A stretch of 64,000 nt of DNA. It comes from Alviniconcha marisindica (taxonomy: Eukaryota > Mollusca > Gastropoda > Provannidae). A program made the translations under genes and the position numbers. The stretch covers positions 1 through 64,000 of the forward strand of contig JABMCL010002744.1 of assembly GCA_018857735.1 (NCBI GenBank), read 5' to 3'. A model generated the notes under the pieces. The model was not told where the DNA came from, searched no databases, and was given only the letters and a program-made list of their open reading frames with translations. Below are positions 44,290-56,929 of this stretch, one piece after another (position 1 is the stretch's first letter; every line of letters begins with the position of its first letter).

Positions 44290-44330
<41 letters not shown>
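44290..44330. repeat. (CA)n microsatellite
   Basis: About 20 CA units. Confidence 0.97.
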
Positions 44331-44333
<3 letters not shown>

Positions 44334-44885
44334 TGTCCACACCCATACATACGCATTTTTGAAAGGATCCGTATGAGGAACACATATTTATAAAATATAA
44401 ACCGTGTTAAACCAAGAAATACCAAGCCGATCGCAAGCATAGCCAACCAGACGGCAGCTGACGGGTACCCCAATTTTGACGACACACGAGGCGTTCGTAC
44501 CGCCAACCACCCATTTCATTCCCATCGCCAACTAACGAAACGTCAGCCCCACCACCGCCCTCAGCCATCATGGCGCCCGAAGCGGACATCACCAGCCATT
44601 GTGCGAACGTCCAGACGAACAGAAAGACACTGACGAATTTATCCAGGACCACAACAAGGGCCTATACATGAATTATTAACACGGGGCTGACCACAACCGG
44701 ACGGGCGGGCGGACAGCTGTACCTGCTGACCCTGTAGCCGGGGCAAGGTGTTTCAGCTCCAAGGTGCCAAGCGCTTCTCGGTCATGGTGGTCGACTTACA
44801 ATGGTCCGGGTTCTGGGTCAGGCCGGGAAAGGTCCCATATAGGCCCAGTCTGCCGGACTTCCGTTGCATTACGCTCAAAGTGTTG
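44331..44885. other. Unique non-coding stretch
   Basis: TATAAATA at about 44885 follows GC-richer sequence, but nothing else supports a promoter. Confidence 0.35.
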
Positions 44886-44899
44886 TATAAATACAGGTG

Positions 44900-45225
44900 C
44901 ATGCTCAAAGTATTGGCATTGTCCCTAATATGCTTTTAGCATCTGTGGACATTAAGCGAAAACACAAAGTATTGGCACTGTCCCTAATATGCTTTTAGCA
45001 TCTGTGGACATTAAGCGAAAACACAAAGTATTGGCACTGTCCCTAATATGCTTTTAGCATCTGTGGACATTAAGCGAAAACACAAAGTATTGGCATTGTC
45101 CCTAATATGCTTTTAGCATCTGTGGACATTAAGCGAAAACACAAAGTATTGGCATTGTCCCTAATATGCTTTTAGCATCTGTGGACATTAAGCGAAAACA
45201 CAAAGTATTGGCATTGTCCCAATTG
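44900..45225. repeat. 59-bp satellite built from the tail module, ~5.5 copies
   Basis: Each unit holds GTCCCTAATATGCTTTTAGC, ATCTGTGGACATTAAGCGAA, AACACAAAGTATTGGCA. GTCC/GGAC can form the outer stem and ATGCT/AGCAT the inner one. ATCTGTGG anchors lie at 44941, 45000, 45059, 45118 and 45177, an exact 59-bp period. Units are nearly identical. Confidence 0.95.
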
Positions 45226-45274
45226 CTTTGCATGCTCAAAGTCGATGGATCATATAAGCCGTCATAGCAAACCA

Positions 45275-45365
45275 AAGTATTGGCACTGTCCCTAATAGCT
45301 AGGTCTGTCTTAAGGAAGTAATAGCCATACGCTTCATCTGTGGAAGTAAAGCAACGCTTCAACAA
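45275..45365 (+). repeat. Diverged single unit of the 45-kb satellite
   Basis: AAAGTATTGGCACTGTCCCT, AATAGCTAGG, then CATCTGTGGAAGTAAAGCAA. The hairpin part is longer and altered. Confidence 0.6.
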
Positions 45366-45970
45366 CAACAAAGTATTGGCAGACCCTCGGGTTGTTTCCA
45401 ACCTCCTCTTGGTTATCTAGATACCAGTTTCAGCCAGAAAGGGAGTTGGCAGCGGCATCACAAGGGCCACATAAAGCATCACTAGCAGGCCTACGGTAAC
45501 TATCACTTGGCATACGAGTGAATTTGAGGTATGAACTTCACCAAGATCATAACCTCCTATGCAGACAGCTTCGATTACACAAGGGCAAAAACACTATAGA
45601 GAAAGTACTGTATATAATACTATTACAAGGTGAAGAAAAGTGTTTTGATAAACGATAGGCAAAGAACAAGACAATATGATGTGTCGCGCAGAACCACTGA
45701 GAAGAGCTCCGGACAACAAAGTTACTTCAGTACCGTCACTAAACTAAAGACAGCGAATCACGGCTGGTGAGAAAGAACAAGAACAAATAAAATTACATGA
45801 AAATGATGCACAGTGAACATAACAGTCGTGCGCAAGAAAGCGTGACGCGAGATATGACGTATTTTATCATTCTAATCGCGTGTCGTACGAATCCAGCCGA
45901 CCGGGCAAAGTCCTCATAGCGAAAATTTGGATTAAAAGTTTCTATGGAACCAGGACATGCTTGGACTGTT
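45366..45970. other. Unique non-coding stretch
   Basis: Nothing recognised. Confidence 0.4.
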
Positions 45971-45972
45971 GT

Positions 45973-45975
<3 letters not shown>

Positions 45976-46033
<58 letters not shown>
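45976..46033. repeat. (CT)n microsatellite
   Basis: About 28 CT units. Confidence 0.97.
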
Positions 46034-46035
<2 letters not shown>

Positions 46036-46193
46036 CATATAGATATCGAGTGCCCTCCCCTTCGTTTTCATTAACTGTCTTCTAAAGTTCTTCAGGTCAG
46101 CTTCTCCTTTTGTCTACAGCTATCTTCTACGTTATTTACCAGTTAGTCTTTTCTTTCTTTTCTTTCTTTCTTTTTGTTGTTTGCTTCTTCTTT

Positions 46194-46224
46194 CCCCTGA
46201 CGAAGACACGTCTGTCGAAACGTC
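46194..46224 (+). other. Hammerhead-ribozyme-like motif (tentative)
   Basis: CTGACGA (46197-46203) fits the conserved CUGANGA box. GACA and TGTC (46205-46208, 46213-46216) form a stem. GAAA (46217-46220) is followed by CGTC. Such minimal hammerheads are known from Penelope-like retroelement ends. One extra A precedes the stem and no clear stem III loop is visible, so this may only be an element terminus relic. Confidence 0.3.
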
Positions 46225-46666
46225 GTAGTGATTGATCTTTGTATCAGTGTCCTGCCTTTTTGGGCGAGTGCGTTTCCTTTGTTCTCTAAGACAGTAGAGC
46301 TGCAGCCTCCACGCGTGTTTGAAGTCAGCCACGTTCTTTTCTTCATGGATTGTGAACCAGAATAGAAAACTGCCGATACAGGTACAGGACAACAGGACAA
46401 GGGCTGCAGTCAAGCCTCTCGTGAGCTATAAAAATCAATACGCCGTTGCAATTATCCTGCCGTGAGACGAAAGGAAAACCTTTTCGGCATGCCTACAGTC
46501 TGCAATACGTGGACTTTACAAACTGGCGTTCACAAAATCCTACGTCGACTCGTTTTGACGCTAGCCTTTCGTTCTGGGGAACGCCCAACAACGTGACTAA
46601 CCTGACTCGGTGGATTCAGTCCATGCACTTTCCTGTTCCCTTCTTGGTCATTTGAGTGTACCTCAG
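46225..46666. other. Unique non-coding stretch
   Basis: Nothing further recognised. It may include remains of the element carrying the motif at 46194. Confidence 0.35.
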
Positions 46667-46820
46667 TTAACCCTTTCATTGCCGAAGAATTTGTACTGCT
46701 GGTGAAACACGAACAGCTGAGTTTAAGCAGGACGTCCTATGACGTTCTATAGCTGAATGAGAACTGAAGCATTTCGCCACGAACACAATAATGGTGCCTT
46801 GGGAGCATGGGAAGGGTTAA
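46667..46820. mobile_element. piggyBac-like MITE, copy 2
   Basis: TTAA ends at 46667-46670 and 46817-46820, with CCCTTTCATTGCC on the left and GCATGGGAAGGG on the right. The right terminus is more diverged than in the 25-kb copy, and the interior is shorter (154 bases in all). Confidence 0.55.
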
Positions 46821-46965
46821 ACATAGTGAAAGCAGTGTATTGGTAGCAGCAGCAGACATGGGAAACCCTGATCAACCGAATTTAACCAAGGCAGTCCAAA
46901 TATGATTTTGATTTACAATCGTGGCCAGACAGCACTTACGTTGCGTTTCTTTGATTTGCGGGCGG

Positions 46966-46966
<1 letters not shown>

Positions 46967-47019
<53 letters not shown>
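46967..47019. repeat. (CA)n microsatellite
   Basis: About 26 CA units. Confidence 0.97.
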
Positions 47020-47021
<2 letters not shown>

Positions 47022-47350
47022 ATATGGTATGGTCACATACTGATAGATACGCAATTATTCTCCCGAGAAACGGAATGAAAAGAGGAATACATAAGAAATG
47101 CAGACCTCTTGCGAGACTGATGGAAAGAAACACCTCCAGTGGGCCTTTAACTTCTAACAGTTCTACACCCTCTGCGGGGCCTTTAACTGCTAACAATCCT
47201 ATCACACCCGCGCCCACACACGGCTGTAAATTTTGTTAAAAGACCACAGAGGTTTCTCTAGATCAAAGTCACGCTCTCTGTTGGCTCTGTGTAGAACGGA
47301 GTTAGTTGTCTGGGAGACGAACACCCACACCCACCCACACACATATACTC
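47020..47350. other. Unique non-coding stretch
   Basis: GGCCTTTAACTTCTAACAGT and a near copy at 47,140-47,195 make a small duplication. No gene. Confidence 0.45.
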
Positions 47351-47384
47351 CCCCCCCCCCCCCCACTACAAAGATTCTCGTATG

Positions 47385-47441
<57 letters not shown>
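47351..47441. repeat. Poly-C and (AT)n
   Basis: C-run at 47351-47365 and about 27 AT units at 47388-47441. Confidence 0.95.
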
Positions 47442-47442
<1 letters not shown>

Positions 47443-47940
47443 CGTTAAACCATAAACATTAAGCTGAGTTTCTACAGTCTGATTTTATTCTAAAACCAAT
47501 GCCACCCAATAGCTGGTAGGCGGAAACTCACTGGAAGCATTAAATGTCTGGACTGGTAATACTCGCAATCAACAATCGCTTATCATTGGAACGGACCTAG
47601 CACTCAGTGCTGCTTATCGCCTCCTCTAGACATACGCTGACTAACGATCAAGAGTGCAGTTCCGTAACGAGCTGCACGTGCACCCGATTCATGTGCCAGA
47701 TCCTTCACCACGCTGTCACCCGCGTCATCTATAAGACGCGCCTGTTACGCCCACTTCAAGATGGCATCTAAAGGCCGAGGAGAGCTGATTGTGTGCTCCT
47801 CCTCGTGTCTGAGAAATCCCTTCAATGCTGCCATTCAAACAGTCCCGTCTCCCTTCTCCGTGTTGACATTCGCGCACACAAGGACTACAACAACAACTAT
47901 CGTTACTTATATATCGTTGCTTTTACGGTGGAGAATTGGA
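47442..47940. other. Unique non-coding stretch
   Basis: Nothing recognised. Confidence 0.4.
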
Positions 47941-47942
47941 GG

Positions 47943-47965
47943 GTGTGTGTGTGTGTGTGTGTGTG

Positions 47966-48006
<41 letters not shown>
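47943..48006. repeat. (GT)n microsatellite
   Basis: About 31 GT units with one break. Confidence 0.97.
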
Positions 48007-48010
<4 letters not shown>

Positions 48011-48890
48011 GTCTGTGGCGTGGGGTGGGGTGGGGGTGGGGGAGTGAGGGGGGTCTGATGTGACTGCCAGCGGCAAGTTCTGTGTGTTAGTTCGTTCTTG
48101 ATTTTAAAGTCCTGTCAACCGCACAGGGACACCCCAGGATGAATCATCCATGCAAAAAACTCTTTTACACCAGTTCAAAACACGTCATTAAACCACAAGT
48201 GAAAAAGATGGATCACAGTTCTGGTCAGAACACAGTCAAGAATAAACGGATCCTTTCAAGGTCGTCGACCCCCACGCTTTTTTTCTTTTCTTTTTCTTCT
48301 TTTTTTTTTTACGCCTCCGCTTTTCTCCTGGCGATCGATGGTGTGATGTCCTTGGCTTCTCGCCCGCAGGTATAGCGTCTACCTACGAATGCGTCATCTG
48401 TACGCAAGCCCGTAGCCGAACAGTTGGTCGACGATGCTTACCTCCGAGAAAGCCCAGGTTTATACACACGTTTCCGGCAAGTTTCTGGCCAGTCGAGTCC
48501 CCACGAGTCATCAAAGGCGCCTATTAACTCTGGGACAACGTCAGCTAAAAGTCCCCGAGGGACAGAATTGGTTTTAACACCCAGTGAACCGCGCCGGTCA
48601 CGTCCAGGGCGAAACCCCGTGGCACATCAACCAACCCCAAAGGGACGCTACCACAGTGTGTGTGGTGAAAATGCGTTTTTGGTGACCGACAGTAAAAGAG
48701 CGTTGGTGCGTCCCAGGATGAAACACCTCTTGTGATTTAAATCGCTGAACAGAAGGTGGAAAGCTTTGCTGGTTGATGTGACAAATACTTTAGCCGTCTA
48801 TTCTTCTACTAGTTCTAGCCTTTCGTGGGGTTTGCGCAACTCCACAGAAAGCACAGCTCTACGTAACTAAGTTCATGCAGACACACGTAC
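48007..48890. other. Unique non-coding stretch
   Basis: T-rich patch at 48,280-48,311. No gene recognised. Confidence 0.4.
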
Positions 48891-48892
48891 AC

Positions 48893-50128
<1,236 letters not shown>

Positions 50129-50129
50129 G

Positions 50130-50283
50130 TAAGACTCGCTGAACAAAATACAGGATACGCTTTGACATAGATTGTACTGTTTCATCTGGGCTGGGGGGAG
50201 GGGTGGGGGAGGGTGGAGGGGCCGAAGACTCGCTGAACATAATACAGGATACGCTTTGGCATAGATTGTACTGTGTTATCTGG

Positions 50284-50370
<87 letters not shown>

Positions 50371-50932
50371 GTGGGGGGTGGGGTTTAAGACTCGGTGAAC
50401 AAAATACAGGATACGCTTTGAAATATATTGTACTGTTTCATCTGGGGTGGGGGGAGGGGTGGGGGAGGGGCCAAAGACTCGCTGAACATAATACAGGATA
50501 CGCTTTGACGTAGATTGTACTGTTTCATCTGGGGTGGGGGATGGGGGAGGGGCCAAAGACTCGCTGAACATAATACAGGATACGCTCTGACATAGATCGT
50601 ACTGTTTCATCTGGAGAGGTGTGTGTGTGTGTGTGTTGGGGGGGGGGGGGGGGGGGGTCTAAGACTCGCTGAACAAAATACAGGATACGCTTTGACATAG
50701 ATTGTACTGTTTCATCTGGAGAGGTGTGTGTGTGTGTGTGTGGGGTGTGGGGGGGCTGGGGTGTCTAAGACTCGCTGAACAAAATACAGGATACGCTTTG
50801 ACATAGATTATACTGTTTCATCTGGAGAGGTGTGTGTGTGTGTTGGAGGGGTGGGGGGTGGGGGGTCTAAGACTCTGTGAACAAAATACAGGATACGCTC
50901 TGACACAGATTGTACTGTTTCACCTGGAGAAT
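50130..50932. repeat. Minisatellite with embedded microsatellites, 8 copies
   Basis: Conserved core AGACTCGCTGAACAAAATAC, AGGATACGCTTTGACATAGA, TTGTACTGTTTCATCTGG. Cores start near 50132, 50226, 50391, 50475, 50561, 50661, 50768 and 50871. Each core is followed by a variable GT and/or G-rich linker, including one (GT)n of about 42 units (50286-50371). Confidence 0.95.
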
Positions 50933-50934
50933 GG

Positions 50935-51580
50935 GAAGCGGTGGGGAAGGAAGGGTCTTCGTATACTTCCACTGACGTTCAAGCGCAGACAACTGGGAAA
51001 TGCGTAGGAGGGTATCACTCAATGTGCTCCTACCGAGTTGGCGTAACTTGTAAGCAAGCTACAGAATACGGCAGGCAAGCAAACTGTCGGCAGTGTGTCG
51101 TGCCTAGCGTGCTCTTTAGACAGTGCCAGGGAAGTGTCAGCAGGTACAACAGTGACATCAGTTATGTAACGATCTATAACATAGAGGCCCGAGAGGCTGG
51201 AAATGCCATGACTCCATGAGAGTGCATACATGTATACATGTACACCCACTCTCTGTGCATAATTGAGGAGGAGGAGGAGGAGGCGGAGTACATACGCACA
51301 AATGCAAACTCTCATGCATATTTCAAAAGTGTCGTGTCAATTAGGGGTTGTACAGCCTCCTCTGCTTTCAAGGAATGAGTGAACACCTGCTGCTGAGGTC
51401 GACAAAATGGAACAGCTCTAGCGGAATGTACTCACCTATACGACGACACATAAAGACCAATTACAAACACAAGCGCTTTCGATACACGGTCTTCGTCTGG
51501 TGTAGAAGAGAGATAGAAAATAATCAAAGAAGAAGGTAGTAAAGAAGAAGATAGACAAGGAGTTGAAGTAAAACAATGCT
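50935..51580. other. Unique non-coding stretch
   Basis: (GGA)n patch at 51,266-51,290. No gene. Confidence 0.4.
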
Positions 51581-51582
51581 AA

Positions 51583-51628
51583 GGATCTAAACGTAGATTT
51601 AAAACGTTTTAAATCTACGTTTAGATCC
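51583..51628. repeat. Perfect 46-bp palindrome
   Basis: The left half GGATCTAAACGTAGATTTAA then AAC is the exact reverse complement of the right half, with no spacer. A C-run follows. It could form a cruciform or RNA hairpin. Origin unknown. Confidence 0.97.
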
Positions 51629-51733
51629 CCCCCCCCCCCGGACTGTGGGTCACAAGGGGTGGATAGATAAATTATCTGGGGATATAACAAGCAATTATTT
51701 TTTTCTGCCTGAGGTTAATGGTGACTGAGGTCA

Positions 51734-51872
51734 GTCGTGTGTGTATGCATGCGTGCGAGTGTGTGTGTGTGTGTGGTACGCGTGCGTGCGTGCGTGCGTG
51801 CGTGTGTGTGTGTGTGGTATGCGTGCGTGCGTGTGTGTATGTGTGTGCGTGGTGTGTGTGTGTGTGTGTACA
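51734..51872. repeat. (GT)n/(GCGT)n array
   Basis: Alternating GTGT and GCGTGCGT blocks. Confidence 0.95.
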
Positions 51873-52245
51873 CTGGGGAGGAGGGGAGGGAGACGGGAGC
51901 GGAAACGTGTGGGAGTTCTCGTTCTCCATGACTGAAACCACACACCACCGAAAAGTCACGAAACCTTTCTGGTGTAATAAGTTTACCTACGGGGGAAGAA
52001 CAGAAAGCGCCTACTACAAGGTAAACACTATCAGCTTCAGCGCTATTGTGAGGTGGCCGCGCGCCTCCATTGTGGTTTATTTGTGAGGGGTGTGAGCGTG
52101 AAAAATAATACAACAGTCGCCAAGCACTTCCTGGGCCGGGTCACGGGTCGACAACAACTGGGAGTGCTCTCCCCTCGTAAGTTCTCCTGTTGGCGAGCTA
52201 CCCCCACCTGTCGTAACTCGGTTGTAGAGGGCGTTGTAAACAAGG
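51873..52245. other. Unique non-coding stretch
   Basis: Nothing recognised. Confidence 0.4.
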
Positions 52246-52248
<3 letters not shown>

Positions 52249-52320
<72 letters not shown>

Positions 52321-52370
52321 TGTGCGTGCGTGCGTGCGTGCGTGCGTGCGTGTGTGTGTGATGTGTGTGT

Positions 52371-52430
<60 letters not shown>
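52249..52430. repeat. (GT)n/(GCGT)n/(CT)n array
   Basis: About 33 GT, GCGT blocks, GT, then about 27 CT units. Confidence 0.97.
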
Positions 52431-52435
<5 letters not shown>

Positions 52436-53255
52436 GCTGCCGTGTGGAGATGTTAACCGTTTTGTTGTTGTGCGTTTTCTCGCCACCGCAAGTCCGTGCC
52501 ATGATATGCAAATCATGTTATGAGGTATTTTGGGTATTTAAAACACACACACAAACAACAACAACAACAACAAACACGGCCACACACAATCCTCACACCC
52601 TACGGAGTGCATTTTCAACGTACAGTAACATGTTACAACGACATGAACTAAAGGAACAGAAATGTTTATCGGATCAGCCGGATAAAACCTAGGATCCACA
52701 CACACACTTACAGAAAGGATCCACACACACACTTACAGAAAAGCACCAGCATGTGAAGTCATCACCAACATACCCTCACCGAACAGGAAACCACAGTGAC
52801 ACTGAGAAAGAACAGCGGGCTCCGCACCCACAATTAATCATGTTTGCCAGGTGCTGACCCCCCCCCCACACACACACCCTACCCCCTCTTCACCCCGTTT
52901 CGTCTTCGCTGCAGTTTTCAAAACTAATTTATCAAAAATCGCTCTGTTGACATACGTAACACTGAAGCACCGACACCGAGAGCGGCTGCTGCGTGTCTTA
53001 TCTCCTACACCAACAGCTGATGGTGCGGGGCGAGCGGCAAGCAGCCAGGTAAGAAACGTTTTGGAGGACAGTGCGAGGGGCAGTGTACGTGTTTCCTCAC
53101 AGCCAGGTACACTGCGGAGGGAGGGCAGGCAGGGCCCCGCAGGATGTTGACTAAAGCCCCACAGCAAGGACGACACACACGTAGACACTCGCACATCACC
53201 TCTGCCAATGAGGCAAACTCAGCGCACAACTATGCTTTGTTTGCTTCTTTGATCA
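52431..53255. other. Unique non-coding stretch
   Basis: AGGATCCACACACACACTTA is duplicated at 52,690-52,740. C-run at 52,858. No gene recognised. Confidence 0.45.
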
Positions 53256-53257
53256 GA

Positions 53258-53398
53258 TTTTTTTTTTTTTTTTTTTTGGGGGGGGGGGGTTGGCAGCTGG
53301 AAGGAGCCAGCTATTTCAAAACTCTACACTTTTTAAGCAGTCTTCGAGCGCGCGCGCGCGCACACACACACACACACACTCACACAGTGGGAGAGAGA

Positions 53399-53460
<62 letters not shown>
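53258..53460. repeat. Poly-T/G, (GC)n(CA)n, (CT)n
   Basis: T19 then G12, CGCGCGCG with CA at 53349-53388, CT at 53398-53459. Confidence 0.95.
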
Positions 53461-53463
<3 letters not shown>

Positions 53464-53487
53464 CTCGTCATTTATGTTTGAAGCTAA

Positions 53488-53580
53488 CACTCGGCGATTT
53501 TGTCAGCCTCACAGTCATAATAAGATATCAACGTGGCGATTTTGTCAGTCTCACTGTCATAACAGAATATCAACGTGTAA
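53488..53580. repeat. Tandem duplication, ~44 bp, 2 copies
   Basis: GGCGATTTTGTCAGCCTCAC, AGTCATAATAAGATATCAAC, GT repeated once with five or so changes. Confidence 0.9.
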
Positions 53581-54041
53581 CTCTTACTAAGACAAAACGA
53601 AAGGCATACAGTTAACGGTAAACAAGTTCTGAACAACAAGCGGATTCACGTTTCAGTCCCGGTGGCAAGGTTTACTAGGCAGTGTTTATAAATATTAGCC
53701 TAGTTGGATCAAGCTTCAAACGCACTCGACTGGATCAACAATCGACATCAAAAATTCCGTTCAGTTGCCCAGCACGCTACTATTCTCCACTCCAGAATCA
53801 TAACATTATCGCAGCCGAGTCGGTGGCAGACGAGTTCAAAGCCCCTTCCGTCACCACATGGGAAAATTCCTGCACAGGGAGGCCGGAAAAGAGAGCAGCT
53901 GTAAAAATTAAATCGGACCCTGACAGGAAGTCCAGAAACATTTTCGCTGGCTGCTGCCATGCAGCAATTTTTTTACCCCCCCCCCCATTCTATCGCATCA
54001 CTCTTCCCTCTCGACTCAGTTGCCCATCCTCGCCCATGGGT
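53581..54041. other. Unique non-coding stretch
   Basis: Nothing recognised. Confidence 0.4.
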
Positions 54042-54441
54042 GAGTCGGTTTGGCCTAGCGGTGTGGCGTTTGGCTGGTAAGCAGAGGGACCTCGGTTCGA
54101 ATCCGCGTCGGCTCTCCTTTCTCTTCAAAAGTTGTGATCTGTGGACATTGTTTTGTCAGTGTTCAGGAACTGTGTGAGAGTCGAGGTGGTAGTCCTGGGC
54201 TCCCCGTCCTAATGAGCCTTATGGTTTCTGTGGACGTAAAGCAATATTGAACCGTGCTTCGGCATTGGACACGGTTTGTCCCTAATATGTCAACCGACAT
54301 CCGAGGACATGAAGCTCTACTTCACCAACACACTGTCTTGTGACTTTGTCCTTCGCAGTTAATGAAACATTAAAATGCCTCTCATCGCTGCCCATCTTAA
54401 GGCAGGAGTCATTCTGGTGGTGACACTGACAGCGCAGCAAC

Positions 54442-54511
<70 letters not shown>

Positions 54512-54598
54512 CTCTCTTCCCACACACCTCCATACCCCTTCCCCCCGTCCCTAATAAGCCATATGGTTTCTGTGGACGTTAAGCACCATGTTTACTTT
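54042..54598 (+). mobile_element. SINE A, full-length, interrupted by B and (AT)n
   Basis: Head TGAGTCGGTTTGGCCTAGCG, box B GGTTCGAATCC, body split by a B element at 54159-54329, AATGAAACATTAAAATGCC, CTCATCGCTGCC, then an (AT)n array at 54445-54508 in place of the usual short AT stretch, C-rich block, and tail CGTCCCTAATAAGCCATATG, ACGTTAAGCACCATGTTTAC. Confidence 0.9.
54159..54329 (+). mobile_element. Retroposon family B nested in SINE A
   Basis: A complete two-module B. The flanks ACATTGTTTTGTCA (54145-54158) and ACACTGTCTTGTGA (54330-54343) agree at 11 of 14 positions and match the SINE sequence expected there. Confidence 0.87.
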
Positions 54599-54689
54599 AC
54601 CAGCCCACGAGTGTTGGTCGGGTCGGGACACAGTCACACTCCAGCCACAGCTGGTGTGCTGGGAGTTCTGGCGAGACTCTGCGAGTCTC

Positions 54690-55020
54690 AAGAGCCAGTA
54701 GTTTGCAGTGAGAGACACATTCCTGCCTTAACTCACTCAGTCCGCGGACCCAAAGATCGGCTTCACGCAGAGCCACTAGCCTGCAGGGAGAGACACATTC
54801 ATGCCTTAACTCACTCAGTCCGCGGACCCAAAGATCGGCTTCACGCAGAGCCACTAGCCTGCAGGGAGAGACACATTCGGATTCCTGCCTTTACTCACTC
54901 AGTCCGCGGACCCAAAGATCGGCTTCACGCAGAGCCACTAGTGTGCAGGGAGAGAAACACTCCTGATCCTGTCTTTATTCATTTTAAGTCCGCGGAGCCA
55001 AAGATCGGCTTCTCGTCCGG
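54690..55020. repeat. Minisatellite, 78-bp unit, 4 copies
   Basis: Unit AGAGCCACTAGCCTGCAGGG, AGAGACACATTCATGCCTTA, ACTCACTCAGTCCGCGGACC, CAAAGATCGGCTTCACGC. Units start near 54691, 54769, 54847 and 54931; the third has a 6-base insertion. Both 78 and 84 are multiples of three, which keeps a 252-codon frame open across it. That frame starts in a SINE tail and ends in (GA)n, so it is not annotated as a gene. Confidence 0.93.
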
Positions 55021-55052
55021 TGAAGCTACTGTTTTGCTGTGTGATGATCCCG

Positions 55053-55665
<613 letters not shown>

Positions 55666-55667
55666 TC

Positions 55668-55668
<1 letters not shown>

Positions 55669-55733
<65 letters not shown>

Positions 55734-55836
55734 CGATAGTGTGTGTGTGTGTGAGTTGTGTGTGTGTGTGCGTGCGATGTGGTGTGTGGTGTGGTGGTGT
55801 GGGTGGTGGTGCGTGCTGTGGTTGGTGGTGTGTGGT

Positions 55837-55887
<51 letters not shown>

Positions 55888-55900
55888 ACGTGCGTGCGTG
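55669..55900. repeat. (GT)n/(GGT)n array
   Basis: GT, GTGGT-type middle, then GT and GCGT. Confidence 0.95.
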
Positions 55901-56050
55901 CAGTGTGTGGTGATTGACGGTGTTTAAAACACGCAAACCTGAGCATCTGCCATGCTAAGACCAGGAGATATTTGTTCTTCTTTCCTAGGGTATAAGATCG
56001 CTTTCTGGTCAGACACAAACCTACGACCCCCAAGAGTCAGTGGTGCACAC

Positions 56051-56246
56051 TGATGATGATGATGATGATGATGATGAAGTGATGCTTAATGTCCTCAGAT
56101 GTCAGTTGACATATTAGGGACAAGTTGTGACCAATGCCGAAGCACGGTGCAATAATTTTTTTACGTCCACGGAAAACAGAAGGTTCGTTAGGACGGACAG
56201 CCCAGGACGGCCACCTCGACTCTCACACAGCTCCTGAACTATGTGT
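56051..56246 (-). mobile_element. Retroposon family B, full-length, 11-bp TSD
   Basis: (TGA)n tail of about 9 units, module 2, module 1 and body in reverse. GTGGTGCACAC at 56040-56050 and 56247-56257. Confidence 0.93.
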
Positions 56247-56257
56247 GTGGTGCACAC

Positions 56258-56925
56258 GAAGCCTATCATAAATTTATACCCACCCAAGATCTACATGTCA
56301 CCCAACGACATTACCGTTTTGCTAGATCCAGATCATGCGGTGAAAAACTCTCACACTAGAGCATCCGGTCTGTCGGGCGTCACGGGCTATTTACAGTAGA
56401 TATGCACAAGTCATCTGGCTCACAATGAGCTTGCTGTTCCAAAGGCCACGCTATCATGACGCTCGCTATACATCGTTAGCACCGCTCGCTGTGAAATTGA
56501 CGATAATCAGAGAGCCAGACCAAGACACTTTCCAACCCCAGCAGTTGGTGTGTTGGAAGACAGGCGGGTTTGTCTTTCAATACCTGCAAGGAATCTGGGG
56601 AAGGAATTCAATGAAACATTCAGAATTTTATCATTAATTTACACTTGCACAGTTATTGCGATTTAACTCTCTGACATAGTATGAATGCGCTCACGATTGT
56701 AAACTAACTTCTCACAAGCCACCGAAGCCGATGTTTAAAAGATCCGTACATTTCTGTTTTAAACCCCTTCCGCTCTTGGTTTACTTCTACTTTGTTGCTA
56801 ATGTTGATGTTGTTGTTCTTCACAGTTGCTGGTTCTTTACAGTTGTTGTTGCTGCTATATATGCTTCTTTTTTTCAACAGTGTGTCCATTTCATGTTTTT
56901 GAGAATTTATTGCTCATATGAACAC
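56258..56925. other. Unique non-coding stretch
   Basis: Nothing recognised. Confidence 0.4.
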
Positions 56926-56929
56926 TTGC

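Noticed and set aside
44748..44939. TATAAATA with GC-rich upstream as a promoter
   Set aside because: No downstream gene or conserved context; AT-rich boxes are common here.
46132..46413. 93-codon minus-strand frame with a hydrophobic N-terminus and Lys-rich end
   Set aside because: The Lys/Arg end is a translated (GAAA)n tract, and the middle overlaps the hammerhead-like element terminus; no domain recognised.
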